Shown piece by piece: positions 46,629-56,874 of a stretch of 64,000 nt of DNA. The position numbers and the translations under genes were made by a program. Each line of letters begins with the position of its first letter. Position 1 is the stretch's first letter. Source of the DNA: Arthrobacter sp. MN05-02 (GTDB lineage: Bacteria; Actinomycetota; Actinomycetes; Actinomycetales; Micrococcaceae); the NCBI GenBank assembly GCA_004001285.1, contig AP018697.1, forward strand, positions 3,410,001-3,474,000, read 5' to 3'. Below the pieces are notes generated by a model, which was given only the letters and a program-made list of their open reading frames with translations, was not told the DNA's origin and did not search any database.

Positions 46629-48881
46629 TCACGCGTGGGCCCCCACGATCCGGCCGGTGATCCATGGTGAGACCTCGGCCGCCGTCAGCGGAGCGGCCAG
46701 GTGGAATCCCTGCGCGAAATCGCATCCGCGCTCCCGCAGCTCCTCCCTCGTCTCCTCGTCCCCGACGCCTTCCGCGACGACCCTGAGACCCAGGCTGTGG
46801 GCGAGGTCGATGATCGAACCGACGAGGGCGCTTGCGCGTTCGTCGTCCCGCATCGCGACGATGAAGGAGCGATCGAGCTTGAGCTCGTCGACAGGAAGAT
46901 CGCGCAGGTAGGCCAGCGAACTGTACCCGGTCCCGAAATCGTCGATCGAGACCCGGATCCCCTCCGCGCGGAGGCTGGCGAGGATCCCGGCGCTTCCCGC
47001 CGGGGTCGACATGAGCACGTCCTCGGTGATCTCGAGCATGATGCACGAGGCCGGCACCTGATACTGCTCGAGCAGGACGGCGATCTCCTGCGGGAGGCAC
47101 GGCAGGATGCAGGAAGCGGACAGGTTGACGGCGATGGCGATGTCCAGTCCGTCGGCGCGCCACCGGGCCACCCTCCGTACCGCGCGCCGGAGCACCAGCG
47201 AGGACAGTGCCGGCATCAGCCCGGCCTCCTCGGCGAGGGGCAGGAAGGCGGCCGGCAGGAGCTGGCCCCGGGTGGGGTGGTTCCACCGGACGAGGGCTTC
47301 GACACCCGTCACGGTGTGGTCCGCGAGGCGGAGCTTCGGCTGGTAGTGCAGTTCGAACTCGTCCTGGACGAGGGCGGTACGGAGTTCCTGGATGGTCCGC
47401 AGCCGCAGTTCGCCGTCGTCGTCGTCCGTCACGTCGTACACGTGGTGGCCGATGCGCTCCGACTTCGCTCGGAACATCGCGATGTCCGCCTTGCGCATGA
47501 GCAGCCCCATGTCCGTCCCGTGCTGCGGAATCAGGGCGATACCGATGCTTGCGCTGACCTGCAGGTCGGCCGTGCCCACCTCCACAGGGTCCGCGAGCGC
47601 CGCTTCCAGTCGCTCCGCGGCTGCGACGGCCTCGACCGGACCGACGCCGTCCAGGAACACGGCGAACTCATCGCCGCCCAGGCGTGCCAGGACGTCTCCC
47701 GCCCGCAGCTGGCCGCTGAAGCGCTCACCGACCTGTACCAGGAGCGCGTCCCCGACATCATGTCCGAGCGCATCGTTCACGTGCTTGAAGCGGTCGAGGT
47801 CCAGCAGGAACAGCGCTCCTGTGTGCCCCCTGCCCAGCCGGTCGGGGACGTCCGTCAGCAGCGCCCGGCGATTGGGCAGCCCTGTCAGCTCGTCCGTCCT
47901 GGCCAGGGTGACCAGCATGCGGTTGCGGAACGCGAGGGGGACGGATGCCAGGGCGAGCGTCGAGGCGGCGAAGACCACCGAGAGCAGGGGTATCCGCAAC
48001 TGGCAGCCGATCACGAGCACGGCGAGCGCGGACGCCGTGGACACCACGGGTGCGGCGAACTCGGGGACGCCCTGGCTCCTGCCGTCGCGTGCCGGGGTCC
48101 GGTCGGCGGCACCGTCGACCCAGGTGGCGATACCTGCGAGGCCGGCGACCCAGCCGGAATCGATCACCGAACCGACGGCGTATTCCTGCATGCCGAACGC
48201 GTAGGCCACGTCGGCGGCGGAGAAGACGATCAGCCCCGCGATGAGGAACGGCCAGCGCGGACCGATGTCGAGCCCGCGGGACGCGAGCACGCCGCCCACG
48301 GCCGTGATCAGCAGGAGGTCGAGAAGGGGATAGGCGACGGCCACGACGACCTCGAACGTGCTGTCGCCCGTCGTCGCGTCGCGCAGGACCGGCGCGAGCA
48401 CCAAGGCCATGAGGGAGGCCGCACCCAGCGCCCCGACGATGCTGTCCAGCAGCAGCGGCCAGAGCAGCCCCTTCAGCTTCCGTATCGCCACGATCGCCAG
48501 CGATCCGAGCATCAGCGGATAGAAGGCGAAGTAGCCCACATCCGCCAGGGAGGCGTAGCCCAGCGCTGTCGCACCGTCCAGGGACGCGGCGTAGTGGGCA
48601 TCGCCTGCGGCATAGGCGACGACGGCCCCGGCTCCCAGGACGATCTGCGGTTCCGCGAACCGCGTCCGTACCGCCGCACTGATGCACAGGGCGACGGCGG
48701 CGAGTTCGGTGAACACGCACAGCCAGCCGTCGAAGAACGGATCGAAGGTCTCCGGATCCCCGAGGAGGAGGCCCGCGGTGTAGGCGACGAGCAGCAGGAC
48801 CATCCCGGCCGTCAGCACGTGCATGTGGTTCAGGCGCGACGTGCGGTCCGTGCCAGCCGTGCCGGCATCATCGCGCCGCAT
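46629..48881 (-). CDS. Membrane-bound GGDEF-EAL protein (cyclic di-GMP turnover)
   Basis: A 750-residue protein: about nine membrane segments (residues 15-330), a GGDEF domain (about 345-500) and an EAL domain (about 515-750). The synthase motif LGGDEF is intact, with an inhibitory-site RAGD five residues before it. The phosphodiesterase motifs EALVRW, NLSAS, EITED, IDDFGTGYS, KLDRSF and AEGV are present; the loop after AEGV reads GDEE instead of ET. Both activities are thus possible. The ATG at 48881 has GAGGGAC upstream; a longer frame is open. Confidence 0.93.
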   Translation of the reverse strand: MRRDDAGTAGTDRTSRLNHMHVLTAGMVLLLVAYTAGLLLGDPETFDPFFDGWLCVFTELAAVALCISAAVRTRFAEPQIVLGAGAVVAYAAGDAHYAASLDGATALGYASLADVGYFAFYPLMLGSLAIVAIRKLKGLLWPLLLDSIVGALGAASLMALVLAPVLRDATTGDSTFEVVVAVAYPLLDLLLITAVGGVLASRGLDIGPRWPFLIAGLIVFSAADVAYAFGMQEYAVGSVIDSGWVAGLAGIATWVDGAADRTPARDGRSQGVPEFAAPVVSTASALAVLVIGCQLRIPLLSVVFAASTLALASVPLAFRNRMLVTLARTDELTGLPNRRALLTDVPDRLGRGHTGALFLLDLDRFKHVNDALGHDVGDALLVQVGERFSGQLRAGDVLARLGGDEFAVFLDGVGPVEAVAAAERLEAALADPVEVGTADLQVSASIGIALIPQHGTDMGLLMRKADIAMFRAKSERIGHHVYDVTDDDDGELRLRTIQELRTALVQDEFELHYQPKLRLADHTVTGVEALVRWNHPTRGQLLPAAFLPLAEEAGLMPALSSLVLRRAVRRVARWRADGLDIAIAVNLSASCILPCLPQEIAVLLEQYQVPASCIMLEITEDVLMSTPAGSAGILASLRAEGIRVSIDDFGTGYSSLAYLRDLPVDELKLDRSFIVAMRDDERASALVGSIIDLAHSLGLRVVAEGVGDEETREELRERGCDFAQGFHLAAPLTAAEVSPWITGRIVGAHA

Positions 48882-49079
48882 TCGGTCCCTCGCTTCGCTT
48901 CTGACGTGGAACCAGAAGCATAGGACGCCAGGACACCGCCGATCACCGTCCTCCGCCGTCAGGGGCCATACCCTGCAGAAATACTTGGCTCGGGGTGCGG
49001 GAGCCGCCGTCCGCACCCCGGCGCGGGCCCTCCATCGCCGGTCCTCGCGAGGATCCGGCGGATGGCAGGACCGGTGCCC

Positions 49080-50561
49080 CTACCCGAGGTGCACGGCCTC
49101 GCCCGAGGTGGTGAACTCGTTCCTCGCGACCCGGATCATGAACCACGAGATCGGCGCGGCCAGAGCGAGCGCGACGGCCGCCGCAAGGAACACCACGGAG
49201 TATCCGTCCACGAGCGACTGCAGGCCGCCGGCCGCACCCTCGGCGGTCCCGGTTCCCGCACCGACCGTGTACAGGGCCGTGAAGACCGCCGTTCCGATGG
49301 AGCCACCGATCTGCTGCGTGGCCGTGACTGCCGCGCTGGCCACTCCGGAATCGCGGGGTGCGATGCCGAGCAGTGCCACGTTCTGCAGCGGGACGAAGAT
49401 CAGCGCGAGCCCCATGCCCAGCAGGACCTGCGAGGGCAGTACCTCGAGGACGTAGGATCCGCCCACCGTGATCCGGCTGAGCAGCAGCAGTCCCGCCGCG
49501 GCGATCAGGGGGCCGACCGTCATGAGGATGCGGGGGCCCACCGTGGGCAGGAGGCGTGAGACCACACCGGCGCACACGATGATGGTGAAGGTCATGGGCA
49601 GGGACGCCAGCCCCGACACCAGGGGGCTCATTCCGAGCACGATCTGGAAGTGCAGCGTCAGGAAGAGCAGGGCGCCGAGCAGGGCGGCGCCGACGGCGAT
49701 GGACGACAGGTAGGCACCGGCCCGTGCGTGGTCGGTGATGATGCGCAGCGGCAGCAGGGGATGCTGCGAGCGCGCCTCGACGAGGACGAACAGGGCCAGC
49801 AGCACGACGCCGAGCGTGAGGAACCCGAGGGTGTCGGCGCGGGCCCAGCCGGCCTCGGCGCGCGAGAACCCGTAGACCACGGACGCGAGGCCGAGGCTCA
49901 CGAGCACGGCACCCGGGACGTCGTAGCGCGTGCTTCCCTCGGCGCGGCTCTCACGCAGTACGGGTACGCCCACGGCGATCGCGACGACGGCGATCGGCAC
50001 GTTGACGAGCAGGCACCAGTGCCAGCTGAAGTACTCGGTCAGGACCCCGCCGAGCAGGAGTCCGACGGCGGCCCCGCCGCCCGCGATCGTGCCGTAGACG
50101 GCGAAGGCGCGCACCCGGTCCTTGCCGCCGGGGAAGGTCACGGAGAGGATGGCGAGCGCAGCCGGAGCCAGCAGCGCGGCGAAGACACCCTGCAGCCCGC
50201 GTGCCAGCAGGAGCATCCCGCCGGAGGTGGCGATCCCCCCGAGGGCCGAGGCGAGTGCGAAACCGCCCATGCCGACGAGGAACGAACGCTTCCGTCCCCA
50301 GAAGTCGGCGATGCGTCCGCCCAGGAGGAGGAGCGCGCCGAACGTCAGGGCGTAGAGCGTGACGACCCAGCTGCGGTCGCTGTCGGACATGCCGAGCTCC
50401 GCCTGCGCCTGCGGCAGGGCGATGTTCACGATGGTCCCGTCGAGCACGACGGTCAGCTGGGCGAGTGCGACGATCGCCAGCACGAGCCAGCGGTTCGCGG
50501 GGGCCGTCGTCGGGGCGTCCCCGGTGGGCACGGCGGAAGGACCCGAAGGGTGGGTGGTCAT
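49080..50561 (-). CDS. DHA2-family (EmrB/QacA-type) drug exporter
   Basis: A 493-residue MFS protein with fourteen hydrophobic segments. Motif C-like and family landmarks: LAQLTVVLDGTIVNIALPQA, GGRIADFWGRKRSF and LLLARGLQGVFAALLAPAAL. Such proton-driven pumps expel dyes, quaternary ammonium compounds or antibiotics. It diverges from a tetR-type gene, and a perfect 20-bp palindrome sits between them, the classic arrangement of an inducible pump. Confidence 0.94.
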   Translation of the reverse strand: MTTHPSGPSAVPTGDAPTTAPANRWLVLAIVALAQLTVVLDGTIVNIALPQAQAELGMSDSDRSWVVTLYALTFGALLLLGGRIADFWGRKRSFLVGMGGFALASALGGIATSGGMLLLARGLQGVFAALLAPAALAILSVTFPGGKDRVRAFAVYGTIAGGGAAVGLLLGGVLTEYFSWHWCLLVNVPIAVVAIAVGVPVLRESRAEGSTRYDVPGAVLVSLGLASVVYGFSRAEAGWARADTLGFLTLGVVLLALFVLVEARSQHPLLPLRIITDHARAGAYLSSIAVGAALLGALLFLTLHFQIVLGMSPLVSGLASLPMTFTIIVCAGVVSRLLPTVGPRILMTVGPLIAAAGLLLLSRITVGGSYVLEVLPSQVLLGMGLALIFVPLQNVALLGIAPRDSGVASAAVTATQQIGGSIGTAVFTALYTVGAGTGTAEGAAGGLQSLVDGYSVVFLAAAVALALAAPISWFMIRVARNEFTTSGEAVHLG

Positions 50562-50616
50562 GGTTCTCCTCAGAAGTGATGTCGTTCCGAGGGTAGGGGT
50601 GCTTCGGCAACCGAGT

Positions 50617-50636
50617 CAAACGAACTAGTTCGTTTG
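50617..50636. promoter_or_regulatory. TetR operator, perfect 20-bp palindrome
   Basis: CAAACGAACT and its exact complement AGTTCGTTTG. It lies 14 bases before the tetR start and 55 before the exporter start, so one dimer could block both promoters. Confidence 0.85.
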
Positions 50637-50650
50637 GGTATACTCGCGGG

Positions 50651-51223
50651 ATGCCCTCGACGACGGACGTACGCTCACGCATCCTTCTGGCCGCCCGCGG
50701 CGAGTTCGCCGCATACGGGCTCGCGGGGGCACGCATCGATCGGATCGCGAAGGCTGCCAGTGCCAGCAAGGAGCGCCTGTACGCGCACTTCACGGACAAG
50801 GCCGCCCTGTTCCAGGCGGTGCTCGACGTGAACGCCGCCGAATTCCACCGGGCCGTGGTCCTCGACCCCGCGGATGTCCCTGCGTTCGTCGGCAGCATCT
50901 TCGACCACGCCCATGAGCATCCGGACATCCTCCGGATGCTGACCTGGGCAAGGCTCGAGGGGGTCGACTACGACCTTCCGGGAGGCACGGAGCCGGACTG
51001 CAAGCTGCTGGCCCTCGGCGAGGCGCAGAGGCGCGGGGAGGTCGATCCCTCCTGGGTGCCGGAGGAGCTCCTGCCGATTCTCTTCGGCATCGCCCAGGCC
51101 TGGGTCCAGGCCCCGCTGGTCGCCTACGAGAACGCACCCGGGACGCCGCTCTCCGCGCATCGCGCCGCGGCGGTCGAAGCGGCCCGCCGCGTCCTGCAGG
51201 ACCGAGCCACATCTGCGCCGTGA
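50651..51223 (+). CDS. TetR-family repressor
   Basis: A 190-residue regulator with the TetR HTH at residues about 8-52 (RSRILLAARGEFAAYGLAGA; ASASKERLYAHFTDKAALF). The C-terminal ligand domain (about 60-185) is TetR_C-like with no assignable ligand. It probably represses the divergent DHA2 exporter and itself through the 20-bp palindrome. Confidence 0.95.
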   Translation: MPSTTDVRSRILLAARGEFAAYGLAGARIDRIAKAASASKERLYAHFTDKAALFQAVLDVNAAEFHRAVVLDPADVPAFVGSIFDHAHEHPDILRMLTWARLEGVDYDLPGGTEPDCKLLALGEAQRRGEVDPSWVPEELLPILFGIAQAWVQAPLVAYENAPGTPLSAHRAAAVEAARRVLQDRATSAP

Positions 51224-51283
51224 CGACGACCCGCCCGGAGCCGCCCTCGAAGCAGGGCAGGAACGGGCCCGCGTCGGGGCGGC

Positions 51284-52723
51284 CTACAGGCCCAGGGCGG
51301 GGACCGGCAACCCGAATTCGCGCTTGAGTGCGAGCTTCGCCGCGTTCAGTCCCGCCATTCCGTGCACGCCCGGGCCCGGCGGGGTCGACTGCGAGCAGAG
51401 ATAGACCCCCTCGAGCGGCGTCGCCCAGGGCTGGAGGGACGGTACCGGTCGGGCGACGATCTGCCGCAGGTTCACCGCGCCGCTGCTAAAGTCCCCGCCC
51501 ACGTAGTTGGCGTTGTACACCTCCAGCTCGCTCGCCGTCGTCGTATGGCTCTGCACCACGACGTCGCGGAACCCGGGGGCGAACCGTTCGATCTGCGCGG
51601 TGATCGCCTCCGCCATGTCCCTCGTGGATCCCCGTGGCACGTGGCAGTAGGTCCAGAGGGTGTGCCGACCCTCCGGCGCCCGGGTCGGATCGAACGACGA
51701 CGGCTGGGACAGCAGGACGTACGGGCGCTCGGGATGCCTGCCCTGGTTGACCTGCTTCTCCCCGGCTGCGATCTCCTCCCGGGTCCCGCCGAGGTGGGCG
51801 GTGCCCGCGCGGTGCAGTTCGGGATGCGTCCACGGCACGGGAGCGGACAGGATGTAATCCACCTTGCACGCCGCGTTGCCGTAGGTGAAGGCGGAGAGCG
51901 CGGCTTCGTACGCCGCCGGGAGCCGCCCGCGCGACATCGCGCGGAAGGTCTTCGGCGCGACGTCGAGGAGCACCACGCGCGCGTCCGACACCTCGGCGAG
52001 CGTCTCGATCCTGCTGTCCGTGACGACCTCGCCCCCGTGGCGGCGGAGATCGAGGGCGAGGGCGTCCGCGATGGACTGCGAGCCGCCGACCGGGATGGGC
52101 CAGCCCACCGTGTGGGCGAGGAGGTTCAGCGTCAGGCCGGCACCCGCGCCGGCGAGCGAGGGCAGCGTCCCCACGGGGTGCGCCATCACACCCGTGACCA
52201 GCGCCCGGGCCTCGTCCGTGCGGAAGCGGCGGTTCCAGGACGGCAGCCCCTGCTCGAGGGTCGCGAGCCCGAAGCGCAGTGCGGCCAGAGGGTTCTTCGG
52301 GACGCGCACCACGTGGTTCAGCGTGAAGGCGAGGACGGCCTGCTCGCGTTCGCTCAGGGGTTGTATCAACCGCCGGTAGGCCTCACCGTCCTCCCCGAGG
52401 CCCGCGACCGTCCTGTCCATGCTGCGGTAGGCGATTCCCGCCCGGCCGCCGTCGAGCGGATGGGCGAAGGACACCTCGGGGACCGCGAAGCCGATGCGGC
52501 GGCTCAGCTCGAAGTCGCGGAAGAAGGGGGAGGCGAGTGCCATCGGGTGGACCGCCGAGCAGAAGTCGTGGAGGTGCCCCTCCTGCATCAGCTCGATGGA
52601 ACGCGAACCGCCTCCCAGCGTCGGGGAGGCTTCGTGGACCCGGACGGACAGGCCCGCCCGTGCCATGACGACCGCGGCCGCGAGACCGTTCGGGCCTGCA
52701 CCGACAACCTCGACATCTGGCAT
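51284..52723 (-). CDS. Phytoene-desaturase-like FAD oxidoreductase
   Basis: A 479-residue flavoprotein with the dinucleotide-binding start VVGAGPNGLAAAVVMARAG, followed by EASPTLGGGSRS, and the C-terminal FAD contact PPGPGVHGMAGLNAAK. It belongs to the carotenoid-desaturase/NAD(P)-FAD group (COG1233). No phytoene synthase or other carotenoid gene is near, so its substrate is unknown. The stop is near the convergent tetR gene; 42 bases separate its start from the FemX-like gene upstream on the same strand. Confidence 0.88.
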   Translation of the reverse strand: MPDVEVVGAGPNGLAAAVVMARAGLSVRVHEASPTLGGGSRSIELMQEGHLHDFCSAVHPMALASPFFRDFELSRRIGFAVPEVSFAHPLDGGRAGIAYRSMDRTVAGLGEDGEAYRRLIQPLSEREQAVLAFTLNHVVRVPKNPLAALRFGLATLEQGLPSWNRRFRTDEARALVTGVMAHPVGTLPSLAGAGAGLTLNLLAHTVGWPIPVGGSQSIADALALDLRRHGGEVVTDSRIETLAEVSDARVVLLDVAPKTFRAMSRGRLPAAYEAALSAFTYGNAACKVDYILSAPVPWTHPELHRAGTAHLGGTREEIAAGEKQVNQGRHPERPYVLLSQPSSFDPTRAPEGRHTLWTYCHVPRGSTRDMAEAITAQIERFAPGFRDVVVQSHTTTASELEVYNANYVGGDFSSGAVNLRQIVARPVPSLQPWATPLEGVYLCSQSTPPGPGVHGMAGLNAAKLALKREFGLPVPALGL

Positions 52724-52765
52724 GGCACTTCCTCTCCTGCCGTGCGGGACCGACCCCGCCCGGCG

Positions 52766-53875
52766 CTAGGTCTCCGCGGTAGGCGTGCTGGGGGCCGTCT
52801 GCCCCGTCCCGGCCTTCCGCACGAGGCCCGCGGCACGGCGGACGGCACCCCGCACGGTGCTCGGGCCCGTCCGGCGCGCGGCGAGCAGCGACGCGACGAC
52901 CGCATATCTGACGGGATTCAGCGGGATGTCGTAGGTCGTGGGGACCACCACGACGTTCTTGGAGAAGTTCCGCTTGAACGTGGTGACGTTCGCGAGGCCC
53001 GGATAGTTCTCGCTCACGATGCCCGTCAGGCCGCACGCCGTGTTGCCCGCGGCCCTGAGCACCCGAAACGCCTCCCACAGCAGCAGGTAGGGCGCGAAGG
53101 TGCTGCGCGCCTCATGCGTGCTTCCGGCGAAGTAGTACACGGAGTATCCGCGGTACTCGGTGGTGATCAGCCAGCTCAGGGGCGCATCGTCCCGGTAGGC
53201 GACCAGGAGCCGTAGGTGGTCCCCCAGGACCGTCAGCAACGTCTCGTAGTAGGCCGAGTCGAAGGACTGGAACCCGTCCCGCTCCGCCGTCTCCTGCATG
53301 ATCGGGAACAGTTGTGCCGCGAAGACCTCCGTCCATTCCTCTCGAGGAATGGAACGCACCTCGACGCCGTTGCGCTGGGCCCGACGGATGCTGTTGCGGG
53401 CATTCGGCCGGAAGCTCCTCAACAGGTCCGCTTCGGATGGCGTCAGGTCCACGACGATCTCGCGCTCGTACCAGCCGTGCTCGATGGGACCCGTGGCCGG
53501 TGCCTGCAGGGTGGCAACCTGCATGCGGACGTACAGAGGACGGACGTCGGGGGATTCCCGGAACTGCCGGCGCACCGTCTCCATCAGGACCCGTTCCGCG
53601 GCCGGGGTCCGCTCGGCGAACCACACCGGGCCGTTCACGACCACCACCGACTCCCTGGAGCGACGCACGATGTGCACGTAGCTGGCGGTCGCCACCAGGG
53701 TGCCGGCCTCGTCCCGGTACGACCAGATCCCCAGGGGCGAGCGCCCGAGCGCGCGTTCGAACTCGACCCAGTCGGGCGTCTGCTCGATGGGGATGACGAT
53801 GTGCGGATGAGCGTCGGCGATCGCGGCGAAGGCATTACCGTCGAGCTTGCTGTAGGTCAGGGGTGCTGCAGTCAC
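52766..53875 (-). CDS. FemX/FemAB-family peptidoglycan bridge aminoacyltransferase
   Basis: A 369-residue double-GNAT-fold protein: IEQTPDWVEFERALG at the start, RSFRPNARNSIRRAQRNGVEV, and VYYFAGSTHEARSTFAPYLL (in part). FemX-like enzymes add amino acids from aminoacyl-tRNA to the side chain of the lipid-linked peptidoglycan precursor, building the interpeptide bridge. The usual coiled-coil hairpin of some Fem proteins is not evident. It overlaps the GT87 gene by four bases, pointing to a cell-wall operon. Confidence 0.9.
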   Translation of the reverse strand: MTAAPLTYSKLDGNAFAAIADAHPHIVIPIEQTPDWVEFERALGRSPLGIWSYRDEAGTLVATASYVHIVRRSRESVVVVNGPVWFAERTPAAERVLMETVRRQFRESPDVRPLYVRMQVATLQAPATGPIEHGWYEREIVVDLTPSEADLLRSFRPNARNSIRRAQRNGVEVRSIPREEWTEVFAAQLFPIMQETAERDGFQSFDSAYYETLLTVLGDHLRLLVAYRDDAPLSWLITTEYRGYSVYYFAGSTHEARSTFAPYLLLWEAFRVLRAAGNTACGLTGIVSENYPGLANVTTFKRNFSKNVVVVPTTYDIPLNPVRYAVVASLLAARRTGPSTVRGAVRRAAGLVRKAGTGQTAPSTPTAET

Positions 53876-55506
53876 TGATGGTCTTCCACTGGTCCTGGTG
53901 ATGGCGCGCGGGCGGCCGATGTGCGCTCCAGCGCCGGCCCGGGACCGAGATCCGCCGGCACGGGACCGGCTTCCCCGCGGTCCTGCCAGCCTATCCGAGC
54001 AGCGGGGGCGGAGTCCTTCCGCGCCGTCCCGGCCGGTGTCGCCGTGGCCGTCCGCCCGCGGTCGACGGCTCCGGTCGACGACGCGCCGGACCGCAGGACG
54101 AAACGGTCGGCGGCCCGGTCGAAGGGGCCGCCCTGGGGGTCGTCGATGCCGATGCGCCGCACGACGTCCCGCTCCGGTGCCAGGATCTCCCCGACGACGA
54201 CCGCCAGAACGTATGCAGTGGCAAGAATATGAGCGAAGACCGCCCAGGAGTACATGCCGAGCCCGAGGTTGTGTTCGGGGGCGCCACCGCTCGTCCGACC
54301 CCCGAGATACAGCCAGACAGCGATCCAGTGGAGTACTTCGACGAATTGCCAGGCGAGGACCACGCGCCAGCGGGGTACGGCGAGGGCGATCAGGGGCACC
54401 AGCCAGAGCGCGTACTGGGGTGAGTAGACCTTGTTGCAGAGGACGAACGCACCCACGACCAGCAGGGCGAGCTGAGCCAGGCGCGGGCGCCGTCCGGCCC
54501 GCAGGGCGAGCACTGCGATCCCGGCACAGGCGAGGGCGAAGAGGATCACCGCGCCCGTCGTGATGGCGGTGGGAGACAGTGTCGCTGCGCCGGTCCGTTC
54601 GGCGAGTGCGTTGTAGACGTACCAGCCCGAGGAGAAGCCGGCGTCACGCGACTCCGAGAACGTCAGGAAATACGCCCACCCCTCAGGGTCGCGGAGCAGG
54701 AAGGGCACGTTCACCACGGCCCAGGACGCCACCGCGCCCAGGGCTGCCGAGAGGAACGGCCGGATCCGTCCCGACCGGAGCGCGAGCACCAGCACGGCAC
54801 CGAGCAGGAGCACGGGGTACAGCTTCACGGCAGCGCCGAGGCCCCAGAGGGCGCCTGCGAGGACCGGGCGGTCGCGGGCGAAGGCCAGCAACCCGGCCGT
54901 CGCGAGCAGCACGGCCCACAGGTCCCAGTTGATGGTGCCGGACAGGATGATGACGGGCGCGGTCGCGACGACGACGGCATCCCACGGCCTGCGGTTCGCC
55001 AGCCGCAGCGTGGCGAGCACCGTCAGGATCCATACGCCGGTGAGCAACACGGCGTTCAGGTCGAAGTAGAGGAGCGACTTCGTGCCGGGTGCGGCGCCGC
55101 CCGCCAGGAGGTCCACGAGGACGGCAGTGCCCGAGGCCAGCAGGCCGAGCAGCACCGGGTACTCGAACAGCACCCCCGGCGTGATGAAGGGCAGGATCCC
55201 CTCGCCGAGGCCGCGGCTCTGGTAGAGCTCCGTCCAGTCCGAGTAGCACGCACGGTAGAAGTAGTCCGGCGAGGACCATCCCCGGACCCGGCACGGGTTC
55301 TTGACCACCACGGCCAGTACCGCTGCGGCGACCGTGAGGAGGATGAGGACCCGCTCCACCGTGAACCATCGGGGTGCGATCCGGCCCGGATCGGCGTGCC
55401 GACCCAGGGGGCCGCCGACTCCCTCGACGAGTGGCCCGAGAAGGGGGTCCGAACGGGTGGGGACGCTGATGCGGTACGGTCCGCGTGTACCCGTCCCCGA
55501 CGTCAT
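53872..55506 (-). CDS. GT87-family membrane mannosyltransferase-like protein
   Basis: A 544-residue protein with about eleven membrane segments (residues 50-450) of the DUF2029/GT87 type, a GT-C fold that transfers mannose from polyprenyl-phosphate carriers in actinobacterial envelope glycolipids. [17 protein letters not shown] and [14 protein letters not shown] are typical. The last 90 residues are a hydrophilic Ala/Arg/Pro tail. It heads an operon with the FemX-like gene and diverges from ino1. In relatives I recall GT87 standing directly before rpsF; here they are 36 kb apart. Confidence 0.88.
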   Translation of the reverse strand: MTSGTGTRGPYRISVPTRSDPLLGPLVEGVGGPLGRHADPGRIAPRWFTVERVLILLTVAAAVLAVVVKNPCRVRGWSSPDYFYRACYSDWTELYQSRGLGEGILPFITPGVLFEYPVLLGLLASGTAVLVDLLAGGAAPGTKSLLYFDLNAVLLTGVWILTVLATLRLANRRPWDAVVVATAPVIILSGTINWDLWAVLLATAGLLAFARDRPVLAGALWGLGAAVKLYPVLLLGAVLVLALRSGRIRPFLSAALGAVASWAVVNVPFLLRDPEGWAYFLTFSESRDAGFSSGWYVYNALAERTGAATLSPTAITTGAVILFALACAGIAVLALRAGRRPRLAQLALLVVGAFVLCNKVYSPQYALWLVPLIALAVPRWRVVLAWQFVEVLHWIAVWLYLGGRTSGGAPEHNLGLGMYSWAVFAHILATAYVLAVVVGEILAPERDVVRRIGIDDPQGGPFDRAADRFVLRSGASSTGAVDRGRTATATPAGTARKDSAPAARIGWQDRGEAGPVPADLGPGPALERTSAARAPSPGPVEDHQ

Positions 55507-55697
55507 CCACCGAGCCTAGCGGCAGGCCGGCGCACCCCGGTGCGGACGGGAAGCAGCTTGACGCGCCCCGTGCGGGAAGGCAAGGAATGGAGGAGCACGC
55601 GGCGGAGTTGGATACTGAACGTAGACTGGCATTTCCTGCCGACCGCGCCCGGAGCGATGACGGTCGGGGCATATTCAACTGGCTTTCGAGGAGAACT

Positions 55698-56783
55698 GTG
55701 GGACAGAACCCCATTCGCGTGGCAATCATTGGAGTCGGCAACTGCGCCGCGTCACTGGTGCAGGGAGTGCACTACTATCGCGACGCGGATCCGGCGGGAA
55801 CCATTCCCGGCCTGATGCATGTCGAGTTCGGCAAGTACCACGTGGGGGACGTGCAGTTCGTGGCGGCGTTCGACGTCGACGGCAAGAAGGTCGGTCACGA
55901 CCTCGCCGAGGCCATCGGCGCCAGCGAGAACAACACCATCAAGATCGCCGACGTGCCCCCCACCGGCGTCATCGTCCAGCGCGGTCACACCCTCGACGGC
56001 CTGGGCAAGTACTACCGCGAGACCATCGTCGAGTCCGACGAGGAACCCGTCGACATCGTCGCGCAGCTCAAGGCTGCCAAGGCCGATGTCCTGGTCTGCT
56101 ACCTGCCCGTGGGCTCCGAGCACGCCGCGAAGTACTACGCGCAGTGTGCCATCGACGCCGGCGTCGCGTTCGTCAACGCCCTGCCCGTGTTCATCGCCGG
56201 CACCAAGGAGTGGGCGGACAAGTTCACCGACGCCGGGATCCCCATCGTGGGCGACGACATCAAGAGCCAGATCGGTGCCACGATCACGCACCGCGTCATG
56301 GCCAAGCTCTTCGAGGACCGCGGCGTCACCCTGGACCGCACGTACCAGCTGAACGTCGGCGGCAACATGGACTTCAAGAACATGCTCGAGCGCGACCGCC
56401 TCGAATCCAAGAAGATCTCCAAGACCCAGGCCGTCACCTCCAACGTCAAGGCCGAACTGCACGCGGACGACGTCCACATCGGCCCGTCCGACTACGTCGC
56501 CTGGCTCGACGACCGCAAGTGGGCGTTCGTCCGCCTCGAAGGCCGCAACTTCGGCGACGCCCCCGTGTCCCTCGAGTACAAGCTCGAGGTCTGGGACTCC
56601 CCGAACTCCGCCGGTGTCATCATCGACGCCATCCGCGCTGCGAAGATCGCCCTCGACCGCGGCATCGGCGGTCCGATCCTCTCCGCCTCCAGCTACTTCA
56701 TGAAGTCGCCGCCGGAGCAGTACGCCGACGACATCGCCCACGACAAGGTCGAAGCCTTCATCCGCGGCGACCTCGACCGCTGA
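55698..56783 (+). CDS. ino1: Inositol-3-phosphate synthase
   Basis: A 361-residue NAD-dependent enzyme that converts glucose 6-phosphate to inositol 3-phosphate. It has the N-terminal Rossmann motif [16 protein letters not shown], then [13 protein letters not shown] and [15 protein letters not shown], as in actinobacterial Ino1. The start is GTG behind CGAGGAGAAC; a longer open frame upstream is not related to the family. The product feeds phosphatidylinositol and mycothiol; mshA is in this window at 59.4 kb. A 13-bp hairpin follows. Confidence 0.97.
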   Translation: MGQNPIRVAIIGVGNCAASLVQGVHYYRDADPAGTIPGLMHVEFGKYHVGDVQFVAAFDVDGKKVGHDLAEAIGASENNTIKIADVPPTGVIVQRGHTLDGLGKYYRETIVESDEEPVDIVAQLKAAKADVLVCYLPVGSEHAAKYYAQCAIDAGVAFVNALPVFIAGTKEWADKFTDAGIPIVGDDIKSQIGATITHRVMAKLFEDRGVTLDRTYQLNVGGNMDFKNMLERDRLESKKISKTQAVTSNVKAELHADDVHIGPSDYVAWLDDRKWAFVRLEGRNFGDAPVSLEYKLEVWDSPNSAGVIIDAIRAAKIALDRGIGGPILSASSYFMKSPPEQYADDIAHDKVEAFIRGDLDR

Positions 56784-56793
56784 GCAGGGTACG

Positions 56794-56832
56794 GGGCAGG
56801 GCCGGGACGCCATCGGCGGCCCGGCCCTGCCC
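56794..56832. terminator. Bidirectional hairpin between ino1 and fhs
   Basis: A perfect 13-bp stem (GGGCAGGGCCGGG) with a 13-base loop, between two convergent genes. Confidence 0.8.
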
Positions 56833-56874
56833 GTCCCGGGCGATCCCCCGCCTGCTGGTGGGCGCGCGACCCGC

